Shown here: positions 20,559-30,900 of the stretch, piece by piece
Layout: each line of letters begins with the position of its first letter
Numbering within the stretch: the first letter of the stretch is position 1
Assembly (NCBI GenBank): GCA_003576905.1
Contig: QEVG01000011.1
Coordinates: 1-64,000, forward strand
Origin: Planctomycetota bacterium
GTDB taxonomy: Bacteria; Planctomycetota; Phycisphaerae; UBA1845; UTPLA1
Direction of reading: 5' to 3'
DNA length: 64,000 nt
Translations under genes and position numbers: made by a program
Notes under the pieces: generated by a model
The model's database searches: none
What the model was told of the DNA's origin: nothing
Seen by the model: the letters and a program-made list of their open reading frames with translations, nothing else

Positions 20559-22208
20559 TTATGAACGCCGATGGCGCCGCGCCGATCGTCGACGCGAAAT
20601 GGCGGGGCGGGACCTTCGCACCAGGCCCGCGATGAGGCACATGCAGACCGGCGACAGCAGGCCGGGGGCGCAGCCCTGCGGCGGAGGCTCCGGGAGCATG
20701 ACCGTGCTCAGCGTCTCGAGCGGGGCATCGGTGATGGCGGGATCAGCCGGAATGCCGCGGTGAGTCAGGGTGAGGGATTCTTCGGTAACCTCGACGACGA
20801 GGTAGGCAAACCGGTTTGACTCAATGAACGAAATCTGGTTTGCGGCGACAATCTTGTCCCGGAGAAAGTCGAAACCCAACTGAAAGAGCGCCGATTGCTG
20901 AAACTCCGCCGGGGACTGTTCGAGCACGCGCGCGCCCAGAATGCCGATCTCCTGTTCGATGGTGTCCGTGGCGATCGGCCCGGCGATGAACTCGGAAATG
21001 CGAAAGCACGGCGAGAAATGCTCCCAGTTTGTATCGCGCAGGAAGCGCGTCACGTCCGGGTTGTAAACGTTGCCGTGAATATCCGCCGACAGGAGAACGC
21101 AGCCGGTTATGCCCTCAACGTCAATGTAGCGCAGGAGGTCATACTTCTCCGCCGCGTAACCGTCCCAGCGGTCGTAGGGAAGAAAGAGCAGCGAGGTAAA
21201 CGGCAATGAACTCAGGATGAACTTCCACCGGGCGTTGGAGTTCCTGAGACCGGCCTTGAGCCATGCCACCTGTTCGGCGCCGAGCATGGTGCGGCCGGGA
21301 TCAGAGAGCCGGGAGAGCGTGTCGAACTCCAGCGTCGGGAAAAGGAACGCCCGCGGGTCCGGTCCGCCGCCGTCGCGGCCGGCGTCGCGCGACCGATACT
21401 GCCGGCAGTCGAGAATGAAGAACTCCGCCAGGGCTCCGTACCGGATGGATCGATAGGTGCGGTACGCGTCGCCCGCGACATTCTGCGGGCGGATCGGCTG
21501 ATACTCGAAAAACGCCTGGTAGCCGGCAAGCTGCTGCCCGCGCGTGATGTTCGGCTCGAGGTCGCCTCCGTCGTAGTCGTTGGAGACTTCGTGATCGTCC
21601 CACTGCACCCAGACCGGGCTGCCGGCGAGCAGCTCGCGCAGCGGGGCGTCTTCGCGATTCTGCCGATGCTTGCCGCGATAGCCCGGCAGATCGACCGCCG
21701 GCGGAAGGCCCTGAAGGATGGCATCTGCATACGCCGTATCGCCCGCCCAGAACCAGAGATCGGGAGTCTCCGCGGCCGCGTGGCGAAGAATGGTGAACGG
21801 CTGAAACTCGGCGTTGGAGTCGCCAGTGTAGACAAATCGAAACGGGGCGCGGTCGGCGGCGGCCGGCGCGGTTCGGAAACGCCCGACCGGACTCGTTTCA
21901 TTCGTATCGAGCCGCACGAACCGATACTGGTACACCGTGGACGGCGTGAGCCCGGTGATGTCAAATTTCAGCGTGCCATCGCTGTCGTCACCGGCCGACA
22001 TGTCCAACTGGGCCACAATATCGGCGAAGGCGGCGTCGCGGGCCACCTCGACGCGCACCGGGCCGGCCGCCGTCCGCGTCCAGAGAATGACGGCGTCGGC
22101 GGTCACATCGCCGGAAGCGACGCCCTGCGGAAAGGCATCCTGCGCGCGGGCGGGATTCGCCATCGCAACGACCACCGGCAGCAGCAGAACGAGAGCAAAT
22201 CGCCCCAT
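20559..22208 (-). CDS. PhoD-like alkaline phosphatase
   Basis: A 549-residue exported protein (FALVLLLPVVVAMANPARA signal). It opens with an N-terminal Ig-like domain (FPQGVASGDVTADAVILWTR) that is typical for PhoD. The metallophosphatase core follows: FVYTGDSN, FWAGDTAYAD, WDDHEVSNDYDGGD and later LLSADIHGNV. Members hydrolyse phosphate esters in the periplasm using iron and calcium. The tail reads GCAPGLLSPVCMCLIAGLV, then a run of arginines, resembling a C-terminal sorting or anchoring signal (see findings). Confidence 0.88.
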   Translation of the reverse strand: MGRFALVLLLPVVVAMANPARAQDAFPQGVASGDVTADAVILWTRTAAGPVRVEVARDAAFADIVAQLDMSAGDDSDGTLKFDITGLTPSTVYQYRFVRLDTNETSPVGRFRTAPAAADRAPFRFVYTGDSNAEFQPFTILRHAAAETPDLWFWAGDTAYADAILQGLPPAVDLPGYRGKHRQNREDAPLRELLAGSPVWVQWDDHEVSNDYDGGDLEPNITRGQQLAGYQAFFEYQPIRPQNVAGDAYRTYRSIRYGALAEFFILDCRQYRSRDAGRDGGGPDPRAFLFPTLEFDTLSRLSDPGRTMLGAEQVAWLKAGLRNSNARWKFILSSLPFTSLLFLPYDRWDGYAAEKYDLLRYIDVEGITGCVLLSADIHGNVYNPDVTRFLRDTNWEHFSPCFRISEFIAGPIATDTIEQEIGILGARVLEQSPAEFQQSALFQLGFDFLRDKIVAANQISFIESNRFAYLVVEVTEESLTLTHRGIPADPAITDAPLETLSTVMLPEPPPQGCAPGLLSPVCMCLIAGLVRRSRPAISRRRSARRHRRS

Positions 22209-22373
22209 GTGGACTCTTCCCCGAGTATGGAGGAACTGAGTTTAGGCGTGAGACCCGCTCTCGGCAATTGTGCGGCCCGTTGGATTGCGTCCAGCCCACG
22301 CGACGGGCTAGAATTGGATGAGCCCTTCAAGGCGACTGTGCGCGGACTGCTGGCGCGAATGGATCAATCAGCC

Positions 22374-22703
22374 ATGAACAAGGAACATTCCAAAATCCGA
22401 CCCCCGAAGCTGGAGACCGTAGAGCCCGTCGGCAAGCGCGTTCTGATTCGCAAGGATGCCGACAAAAAGCAGACGCGCGGGGGCATTCAACTGCCCGACA
22501 ACATCGAGATTCCGACGATCACCGGGCGCATCGTCGCCGTGTCGCGCCAGGTGGAAAACGACGACGATTTCCCGATGCGGCAATACGATAAGGTGCTCTT
22601 CAACCCGAAGCACGCCATCCCCGTGGACTTCGAGGGGGACAACCAGCTCTTCGTCGTCCCCGTCGAGGACGTGGTGGCCGTCTTTCGCAAGGCCGACGCG
22701 TAA
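22374..22703 (+). CDS. groES: Co-chaperonin GroES (Cpn10)
   Basis: A 109-residue protein of the 10-kDa chaperonin family. The core VGKRVLIRKDADKKQTRGGI and LPDNIEIPTITGRIVAV gives the mobile-loop strands, and it ends with YDKVLF and the later DNQLFVVPVEDVVAVF. The N-terminus is about ten residues longer than usual. A second in-frame ATG at 22359 is possible. No groEL is within the window, so it is an orphan copy; planctomycetes often carry several groES genes. It would cap a GroEL ring in the cytoplasm. Confidence 0.85.
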   Translation: MNKEHSKIRPPKLETVEPVGKRVLIRKDADKKQTRGGIQLPDNIEIPTITGRIVAVSRQVENDDDFPMRQYDKVLFNPKHAIPVDFEGDNQLFVVPVEDVVAVFRKADA

Positions 22704-22739
22704 CCGGCGGATTCGCCGCGGTCGCGCTTCCAGCAATTC

Positions 22740-24305
22740 TCAGTTCAAGGCAGCGACCGACTCGCGCGGCCGCAGGTCGTAGCAGGCCATCCAGCGATCA
22801 TTTCGAGCCAGCAGCCTTCCGCCAATCAGCACGAAGTTATTCCACGTCCGCTCCTTGAAGACCGGCATGCGACCGATCTCCTTCCAGGCCTCGGGGCTCG
22901 CCGCGACGAGCACAAGATCCGCCGGCTCCTCCGTCAAAACGAGGAGATGATCGCCCACGAGCAGAAGCGAGCCGTAGTTGTAGCGGCCGCCTTTCCACCT
23001 TCGCTCCCCGGTTTCGAGATCGACGCAGCAGAGGATCGCCTCGTCAAGGCCGTAGGCGTGGCCGTTGTAAATGACGCAGGTGCTGAACTTGTTCTTCATC
23101 CGGTTGTTGAACCACAGTTCCTTGACGGTCCAGTTGTCCGCGGGGCGGGCGAGTTGAATCACGCTGCATCCGTGGTCGTACGCCGCGGAGAGAAAAAGCC
23201 GATCGCCGCCGATCGGCAGCGGCTGCGAACTGTTGATCCACATGTACGTCTTCCAGGGGTGGCGCCAGAGGATCCTTCCGGTCGCAATGTCCACGCCGCG
23301 AAGTTCGGTGCCTCCGAGGTTGAGAAACTGCCGCACGCCGCAGAGTGTTGCGGGCATCGGCGACGTGTAGCCCTGCGGTCCGGCGTTGCACGTCCATGCG
23401 GGCTTTCCATCCGCCGCGTGAAACGCGAACAACGACGGGTCTTCCTTGCCGCTCGCGGTGACAATCACTTTGTCATCGACGACAAGGGGCGAGCCGGACA
23501 GGCCCCATTCAAGATTGGCGACCACTCCGCCGCGAAGAACGTTCACGTTCCAGACGGGCCGGCCCGAAAGGGCGTCGACGCAATAGAGATCGCCCTGAGC
23601 GCCGAGCGAATATAGCCGGTCGCCGCGCAGCGTCGGCGTGGCGCGCGGCCCGTTGCCGCCGAGGGTCTCTTCAAAGGAAGCGTCGTACGCAGTGGCCCAG
23701 AGCTCGCGGCCGGTGGCGAGGTCGTAGCTGGTGATGACCTCCTGCTTGCGCCGCTGCTCAATGGTGTACGCGCGGCCATGGCCGACGACGAACGAAGCAT
23801 GACCGCCGCCGATCGGCTGTCGCCACAGCTCGCGCGGGGGATCTTTCTGCCAGTCGAGGCTGATGGTTTCTCCGGCGCAGACGCCGTCGCGGGCCGGCCC
23901 GCGGAAGTCGGTCCACGACAGCTTGGTGAGTTCCATCGCAGCGGCGGAAGAACCCGCCGTGCCGCCCTCCTGCTTCGCGCGGTGGGCCTCCAGCCGGGCA
24001 TCGGGATCATTCAGCAGCCGATCGAGGTCGAGCGAAAAGTCGACCGGGCCCTTCATGCGCCCGGCGAACTTCCAGTACGGTTTGAGCGGAAGAAGGGCGA
24101 CGACGCAGAAGATCGGCAGGAAGAATACTGCCGCGAAGACCTTGCCGACACGCCGCGGCCTCGGGGCCTTGATCAGAAAATACAGTCCCAGCGGATAAAG
24201 AACGGCGAGCAGGGGAAACACGATCCGCCGGCGAAGGTGCCAGGGCGGAGGCAACCCGGGAGATGCCGCGGCGGCCGCTTCAAGGGGAGAGGCTTGGTCT
24301 GTCAT
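22740..24305 (-). CDS. Membrane protein with PQQ-type beta-propeller
   Basis: A 521-residue protein starting at ATG 24305. Two hydrophobic segments near residues 30 to 75 (VFPLLAVLYPLGLYFLI and VFAAVFFLPIFCVVALLPL) anchor it. The rest is a run of tryptophan-rich strands with PQQ-like blade motifs (SYDLATGRELWATAYD, CVDALSGRPVWNVNV, GVDIATGRILWRHPW). No cofactor-specific residues can be confirmed. In planctomycetes such proteins usually have structural or dehydrogenase-like roles that are not defined. Confidence 0.8.
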   Translation of the reverse strand: MTDQASPLEAAAAASPGLPPPWHLRRRIVFPLLAVLYPLGLYFLIKAPRPRRVGKVFAAVFFLPIFCVVALLPLKPYWKFAGRMKGPVDFSLDLDRLLNDPDARLEAHRAKQEGGTAGSSAAAMELTKLSWTDFRGPARDGVCAGETISLDWQKDPPRELWRQPIGGGHASFVVGHGRAYTIEQRRKQEVITSYDLATGRELWATAYDASFEETLGGNGPRATPTLRGDRLYSLGAQGDLYCVDALSGRPVWNVNVLRGGVVANLEWGLSGSPLVVDDKVIVTASGKEDPSLFAFHAADGKPAWTCNAGPQGYTSPMPATLCGVRQFLNLGGTELRGVDIATGRILWRHPWKTYMWINSSQPLPIGGDRLFLSAAYDHGCSVIQLARPADNWTVKELWFNNRMKNKFSTCVIYNGHAYGLDEAILCCVDLETGERRWKGGRYNYGSLLLVGDHLLVLTEEPADLVLVAASPEAWKEIGRMPVFKERTWNNFVLIGGRLLARNDRWMACYDLRPRESVAALN

Positions 24306-24567
24306 GGCGGAGGCTTCCGTACGGACCCGACGCGTCCGGGCGGATTGTAGCCGCGCGCACCGAAGTGTGGACCGGTGCGGAACGGCCTTCCCCAGCGCCT
24401 GATCGCCTGAACAGAGCAACGCGGGAAACTCTGGCGTAGTGCCTCGGTAATGATACCTTTTCTACCCTGCGGAGCGCGGGCGTTCCGCCCGCCGTCCTTT
24501 CCCGAGTGCGGGCCGGAGACCCACACTCCCCCAGGACCGAAAACCTCAACCTGTGCGATGGAACATG

Positions 24568-25755
24568 CTAGCCGAAGCGCCCGCGCTCCTTCGGCGCGCC
24601 GACGCGCAGCAGGTTGAGCTGGTAATCGCCGATGTAGCCCTTCGCCTGGAAGTGCTTGAACAGCTCATCCACCGAGGGGAAGACCTTCGTCGCCGTCTCG
24701 GTGATGAAGGGCGACGGCTCTTTCTTCGGCCGCCAGATGATGTAGACTTCCTTCGTCCCCTCGAAGGCGTGCTGAAGCTCGCGCTCGACGCCGCTGGAGA
24801 GGCCCGGGATGCCGCCCGGCAGCTCGGGGACGTAGCTGACGATCATGTCCGACTGGTCGATGAGCTTGAAGTCGCGGGCATAGATCTGGCTGTCGATGTC
24901 GGGAGCCACGTTGATGACATCGGGCACGCTGAAGTCCACCATGCGGCCGTTGACTTCGAGCGAGATCTTGCCTTCGCCGCGCTTGGTCGCCTCGGCGGCC
25001 TCGAAGAGCATGCGCTTCTCGTCCAGGTCGCCGGGATCGAAACAGATGAAATGCTCGGCCAGGGCGTCGCGAAAACCGTCAATTTCCGCCAGCACGTCGG
25101 GCATGTCCATGACGTGCGACATGGGAAAGCTCGGGTATATCCGCTTGCGGTCGCGATCGAACATCAACCGGACCAGCGACTCGGCGGTCGAGGCCTGGTG
25201 CCCGCGGGCCAGGACGTAGTACCGCCCGTGGCCCCCGATGGCATGCGAGAGGATCTCCGTCGCGAGAATCTCCTCCTCGCGCCAGACCATGATGTCCTTG
25301 AGGGTATGGGCGATGTCGTGTTCGCGGGCGAGCCGCTCGTGCACGGCGTCGACATTGTCCACGAGGGTGACGTAGAGGTCGGCGTTGAGGGCCGTCATGT
25401 GATCGAAGTCGAACGCCTCGAACAGGCCGTGCTTCCAGCGAAACGTGGCGTGCGTGTTGACGATCAGGTTCTCGGTGCGCTCGGCGATGTTCAGAATGTC
25501 CTTGAAGACCGCCCGGCGGAGGGTGTTCAGCCGGGTGCGCGGCAGGTCGAGGATGCGGCCCTTCACGACATCGGGGGCTTCCCTGTACATCATGTCGCCG
25601 ACGTTGCAGAGGGTCACATGCTTGCCGCGGGCCTCGGCAATGCGGACGACTTCCTCGAGGAAGTCCTTCTTTTCCACGCCGACCTGCCCGGTCACGACGA
25701 CGCGGACGCCGGCGTGTCGGGGCTTTCCGAAAAGGGTGTTGCCGCTGGTGTTCAT
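24568..25755 (-). CDS. P-loop-like ATPase joined to a deoxyribosyltransferase-like C-terminus
   Basis: A 395-residue protein. The ATG at 25755 is preceded by GGAGAATTGGCG, which decides the start. The first segment, VRVVVTGQVGVEKKDFLEEVV, sits where a P-loop would be, but the G-x4-G-K-S/T pattern is not kept. A set of helices and strands follows (RILDLPRTRLNTLRRAVFKDIL, LIVNTHATFRWKHGLFEAFDF). The C-terminal part (SDMIVSYVPELPGGIPGLSSGVERELQHA) recalls the nucleoside 2-deoxyribosyltransferase-like fold. The activity is unknown. The family assignment is tentative. Confidence 0.6.
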   Translation of the reverse strand: MNTSGNTLFGKPRHAGVRVVVTGQVGVEKKDFLEEVVRIAEARGKHVTLCNVGDMMYREAPDVVKGRILDLPRTRLNTLRRAVFKDILNIAERTENLIVNTHATFRWKHGLFEAFDFDHMTALNADLYVTLVDNVDAVHERLAREHDIAHTLKDIMVWREEEILATEILSHAIGGHGRYYVLARGHQASTAESLVRLMFDRDRKRIYPSFPMSHVMDMPDVLAEIDGFRDALAEHFICFDPGDLDEKRMLFEAAEATKRGEGKISLEVNGRMVDFSVPDVINVAPDIDSQIYARDFKLIDQSDMIVSYVPELPGGIPGLSSGVERELQHAFEGTKEVYIIWRPKKEPSPFITETATKVFPSVDELFKHFQAKGYIGDYQLNLLRVGAPKERGRFG

Positions 25756-25950
25756 CGCCAATTCTCCGTGCCTCATCAGTTTAACCGATTTATCGAGGGT
25801 TCACCACGTAGTTTCGAACAAAGGCTGGCTCCGATATCGGTCCTCATCGACTCGACGTGCTCGGATCCCTGACTATCATCATTTTTAGTGGCCGGCCTTC
25901 TGGACCCGGCATAGCGACGATCCCTGATCGCCCTGTTTCGAGGCAGAAAC

Positions 25951-26949
25951 ATGACTCACCGGAGGATTTCGAGAATCACGTGCGCAGCAGCCTTGGTCAT
26001 CTGCACTTCCCTGCCGGTTCGCGCGGAATACATGTTTTGGACCGAGATGTTTGAGAATGCCATTCGACGAGCCCCGCTTGACGGCTCTCAGATCGAAACG
26101 ATTTACTGGCAACCGTCGTTCATACCTTACGGAATTGCCGTCGATACACGAAGCGACTCACTCTATTGGTCCGGGGACTACTCCATATTTCGCGCGACCC
26201 TGGACGGAAGCGCGATAGAGACACTCATCAATCCGGGAAATGTGCGGGAGCTTGAACTCAACACACTCACTGACAGGATGTACTGGGCAAACCCCGGGTT
26301 TACCTCGATTCAAAGGTCAGACCTGGACGGCGGAAACATCGAAACGCTGACTCATGACACAAATTTCCCCACGGGACTTGCGCTCGATTTCTCGAGCGAG
26401 CAAATGTACTGGATCAACGAAGGCGGCCCCAACACCATCAGCAAGGCTAACTTCGACGGATCAGATGTTCAGTGCCTTATCGGCGCGCACCTCGCATGCG
26501 TTGTACAGGCGACATTGGCGGGTCCCAAATCTCTGGAAATCGACGTTCCGGGGGCCAGGCTTTACTGGACCGATTCCGTGGATGGCTCGATCTTCTCGGC
26601 TAATTTGAATGGCACCGACATACAATCGTTCAAGACCGGCCTGACGTTTCCCTGGGCTCTTGATTACGAACCCCAAAGCGGGATGTTGTACTGGTCTGAC
26701 GCGCTTGGCGGCGGCACATGGGGACTGTACCGAGCCAACCTCGATGGCACGGATACGGAGTTGATCCTGCGCACGGACGGCTTTGTCTCTTCCTTGAGCG
26801 TCATGCCGGAACCCGGCGTCGTCGCTCTTATCTTGCCGGTAATCCTTTGGGGCGGCTTCCGTCCTGGGCGACGCGTCCGTCGAGTCGGGCTCTGGGAGGT
26901 TCAACGCACTGGGTTTCTTTTCAGAAGTCACGCCCCGACGCGGTCGTGA
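25951..26949 (+). CDS. Exported YWTD-like beta-propeller with PEP-CTERM tail
   Basis: A 332-residue protein. The signal peptide is CAAALVICTSLPVRA. Tandem blades repeat LYWSGDYSIFRATLDGS, MYWANPGFTSIQRSDLDGG and LYWTDSVDGSIFSANLNGT, the pattern of low-density-lipoprotein receptor class B repeats. Near the end MPEPGVVALILPVILWGGF followed by basic residues is a PEP-CTERM sorting signal, so the protein should be processed and exported by an exosortase system. Its last 22 bases overlap the convergent gene 26928-27833. Confidence 0.75.
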   Translation: MTHRRISRITCAAALVICTSLPVRAEYMFWTEMFENAIRRAPLDGSQIETIYWQPSFIPYGIAVDTRSDSLYWSGDYSIFRATLDGSAIETLINPGNVRELELNTLTDRMYWANPGFTSIQRSDLDGGNIETLTHDTNFPTGLALDFSSEQMYWINEGGPNTISKANFDGSDVQCLIGAHLACVVQATLAGPKSLEIDVPGARLYWTDSVDGSIFSANLNGTDIQSFKTGLTFPWALDYEPQSGMLYWSDALGGGTWGLYRANLDGTDTELILRTDGFVSSLSVMPEPGVVALILPVILWGGFRPGRRVRRVGLWEVQRTGFLFRSHAPTRS

Positions 26950-27833
26950 TACCGGATCAAGCGCGACAGCCGGTCCGACCAGCGCGGGCTGTGCTGATGA
27001 AGCAGGGTGAGTGTCTGCCGCAAGGGGTCCGGGCTCTTGTAGCTCGGCACATGGAAGAGATAGGTCGGCATGCCGCAGAGGGCCTGCTTCTTGATGCTCA
27101 CCGGTCCGCGCGGGATAAATTGCCAGCAGGCGTCGGGGTCCTCGAACGCGTCTTCGTAGAGCTTCCTCGCCGCGGGCCTCACGAGGAGCAGCTTGTTGAA
27201 GCCCATCGCCAATGGGACGAACTGCCCGGCATGGGTGTTCATGAATGAGAAGAACCCTTCGGCGACGCCGGGCCACGCGAAGTTGTAGATGTCGTCGACG
27301 GCGATGACGCCCGCCTCGCCGATCGCCCCGGCGGCGACGGCGAGATCGCGTGTCACCTGTGCGGCATCGTGATCGCCATCGACATGGAAGAAGCGGCAGT
27401 TTGTTGTCGTCTCCTCGGGGGTCAGGTCGGAGGAGGACTTGATGAACACCCGGAGGAAGTCTCGCCGCGGAAAGGCGGCCTCGATGTGCGCAGCGAATTC
27501 GCGGTAGAAGCCTCGCCCCGCCAGGGCCGAGGCGGCATCCGGGGCGTCGAAGGCGTCGCAGACGCCGAGCTGTTCGCCGCATTCCGGCCGGGTCATGCGA
27601 CCCAGGAGCAGGGTGCTCTTGCCGTGAAAGGCGCCGATCTCGAAGAGGTTTCCGGTTATGCCGAGGGACTTCTGAAGCTCGTCGATCATGCCGAACAGAT
27701 AAGCCGCCGCCGGCCAGAACCAGCCGCGCACGGGGCGAACTTCCTTGAGATATTCACGGACTTCCCGGGGCTGCATGCGTCCGGCTCCCGCGCCGAGGCG
27801 ATGCAGGAGATATCGGCACAATTCGGTCTCCAT
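26928..27833 (-). CDS. Class I SAM-dependent methyltransferase (Methyltransf_24-like)
   Basis: A 301-residue protein. Motif I is LFEIGAFHGKSTLLLGRM near residue 64, and a later FFHVDGDHDAAQVTRDLAVA followed by GEAGVIAVDDIYNF is typical of the Methyltransf_24 group. These enzymes methylate sugars or small molecules in the cytoplasm. It starts at 27833 and ends inside the converging propeller gene. Upstream PurL is on the same strand 67 bases away, but there is no evident functional link. Confidence 0.75.
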   Translation of the reverse strand: METELCRYLLHRLGAGAGRMQPREVREYLKEVRPVRGWFWPAAAYLFGMIDELQKSLGITGNLFEIGAFHGKSTLLLGRMTRPECGEQLGVCDAFDAPDAASALAGRGFYREFAAHIEAAFPRRDFLRVFIKSSSDLTPEETTTNCRFFHVDGDHDAAQVTRDLAVAAGAIGEAGVIAVDDIYNFAWPGVAEGFFSFMNTHAGQFVPLAMGFNKLLLVRPAARKLYEDAFEDPDACWQFIPRGPVSIKKQALCGMPTYLFHVPSYKSPDPLRQTLTLLHQHSPRWSDRLSRLIRYHDRVGA

Positions 27834-27900
27834 GAAAGCCGCGGGCTATCGGCGTCGCGCCATGAGTGCGTCGGTCCCGAAATTTGGGAAACCGGCGGCG

Positions 27901-30900
27901 CTACCAGTCCAGCGGCGTCTTCCAGGCGTGTTCGAGCTCTTTGAGCCGGATCGCGGCGATGGCCGGCTCGCCCCACGTTTCAAATTCCAGCATCGGCTCG
28001 CCGCCCGGCGACGTGAGGTCCGTCGTCGCCAGCAGGAGCGACGGCGTCTGCCGGGCAAGCTTCACGAATTCGTCGTGTCGCTCGTTGACCGCCTCCACGA
28101 CATAGGCGGCCGGAAACGGATCGAAATAAAACGCGGCCGGCGAGTCGTCCCATCCGCCGACAAGCAGCGGCGACCGGCTGACATCATTGCCTTCCTCGAG
28201 CCAGTCGCCCAGGCCGTGCACCCGGCAGGATCGCCCCGAAGCGATGCACATCTCGGCGACCGCCACCAGCAACCCGCCATCGCTGACATCGTGCACGGCG
28301 CAGACCAGTCCTTCGTGGATCATCCGGGCCACCGCCTCGTGCGTCCCGAGGGCCGTGTCGAGATCAAACGGCGGGCGCAGCTCCGACCCGCGGTCCGCCC
28401 AGCGCGTCGGCTGTCCCACGAGATAAAGCTGTCCCGCGGGCTGTTTCAAATCCGCCGTGACGCAGCGGCGCACATCGTCGATCAGAGAGAGCGCCGATAC
28501 GAGCAGCGTGAAAGGAATGGCGATCCGACCGTCGGAGACCGCCCCGGCGCCTCCCTCCGCCGCGCCGACGCGCCGGGCGGCGGCGCGGACGACTTCCACG
28601 TCGGCCGGGTCAAGTGCGAACTCGTTGTTGAGCGAGTCCTTGCCGCTGATGAACGGAAGTCCATAGGCCTTCGCCGTGTCGTAGCAGGCCTGGCAGGCGC
28701 GAACGAGCGCCCCGAGGTTGCGGGGGTTGTCCACGCGCGGCCAGCAGAAGTTGTCCAGGATCGCCGTCCGCGCCGGGTCGCCGCCAACCGCCACGACGTT
28801 GCGAAGTGCCTCATCAATGGCACAAACCGCCATCCAGTAGGGGTCGATGTCGCCCCGCTCGGGACACAGGCCGCAGCCGATCGCGACGGCGCGATCCGAC
28901 GTCAGCCGGGGGCGGACCACGGCGGCGTCCGACGGACCGTCGCGCCGCCCCACCAGCGGCTTCACCACGCTGCCGGACTGCACCTCATGGTCGTACTGCC
29001 GGACGATCCAGTGCTTCGAGGCGTTCGACGGGTGGGCGAGGCGGTCCTTGAGCATCTGAACTAGATCCAGCACCGGCCGGCAAACCGCGCCGAGCGCGAA
29101 GCAACCCGTCAGGGCGTCCGTATCGCCGTTGCCGCCGCTCAGCCCCCCGGTCCGGTGGCCCCACGTGGCCAGCCGCTCGGTCCGGGGCACGCCCTCGTGA
29201 AGAAACCGAACGTCGAGATCGCCGACGATGTGACTCTGGTAGCGGACGATCAGCCGGCCGGTGTCGGTAAACCGCCCGATCGCCGTCGCCTCCACGCTTT
29301 CCGATGCGGCGAGGGCAAGCAGCGCGGACAGATTCTCCGGGGGGACGGCGAGCACCATCCGCTCCTGCGATTCGCTGATCCAGATCTCGTCGTAACGGAG
29401 CCCGGCGTACTTCAGGGGCACTTTTTCGAGGTCCACTTCGCCGCCCGTGTCGGCCGCCATCTCCCCCACCGCCGACGACAGGCCGCCCGCGCCGCAGTCC
29501 GTGATCGCCGAGAAAAGGCAGGTCCGCCCGCCGCGGCCGTCCGCATAGTCGCGCGCCGCAAGAACGGCATCGAGCACCTTCTTCTCTTCGATCGGGCAGC
29601 CGATCTGGACGGCATGCGCGAACTCGTCCTCGTGCGTATCGGTCAACTCCACGCTGCTGAAGGTCGCGCCGTGGATGCCGTCGCGCCCCGTGCGGCCGCC
29701 CATGACGACGATCACGTCGCCGGGACGGACCTTCTTCTCGATCCGGTCGCGCGGGATAAGCCCCACGCATCCGCAGAACACCAGCGGATTGCCCAGGTAC
29801 CGCGCGTCGAAATGAACCGCCCCGTTGACGGTCGGGATGCCCATGCAGTTTCCGTAATCGCGCACGCCCGACACCACGCCCCTCAGCACCGTCTTCGGGT
29901 GAATCACGCCGCGCGGCACGGCGTCGACCGGCCATTCCGGTGGGGCCATGCAGAAGACATCTGTGCTCGCGACGGGCTTGGCCCCGAGGCCGCAGCCGAG
30001 GACGTCGCGGATGACGCCGCCGACGCCAGTGGCCGCGCCGCCGTACGGCTCGATGGCCGAGGGATGATTGTGGGTCTCAACCTTGAACGCCACCGCGCAC
30101 GTATCGTCAAACGCAATGATTCCGGCGTTGTCCTTGAAAACTGAAAGGCACTCCGGTCCGCGGCCCGCGGCGATAAGCTCATCCGTAGCCCTGGCAATCG
30201 TGTCGCGCAGCAGGTTGGAGTATCTTGCCTCCGTGGAATTGTGTCGGCTGGCAACCCGCTTTCCGGACCGCCCCGCGCCGCCGCTTATGAGCGGCATGGC
30301 CGCGCCGCGGTAAATAATCGGGCTCTTGAGCGTCTTGTGGACACAGTGCTCCGACCACGTCTGGGCGAACGTCTCCAGCTCGAGATCGGTCGGCTCGCGC
30401 CCCAGCACGCGGAAATGGCCCTGAATCGCCTCCATCTCCTCCACCGACAGAAACAGGTGCCCGTCGCGGCTGAGCCGCGCAAGGGCCTCGCGGTCCAGCC
30501 CGGCCAGTGGCACCCGTCTGAGGGCGAATTCATACATCGGAGGCGCCGGCGGCGGCTCGATCGGCCGCGTGCCGACAAACACATCCTCGATGCAGTCGTT
30601 TCCGAGCAGCCTGGGAACTCGCTGAAGCTCCCTGTCCGTGGGGATGGGGTAAAGCTCGTACCGCCGCGCCGTTCGGACACTGATCGCTTCAATCCCCATG
30701 TCGTGAAGGGCCAGCCCTGTTGTCTGGGCCACGTTGTCCATCACCCCGGGCTTGAAGAAAACCTCCACGGCAAGCCCTTCCTCAGGCTCCCGCAGGACCT
30801 CACCGCGCCGCGCGATCGCACAGGTCTCGGCGACCGGGTCGGTCAGGAGTTCGACAGCAATGCGCCGCGCGGTTTGGACCTCCTCGGAAGCGGACTGATC

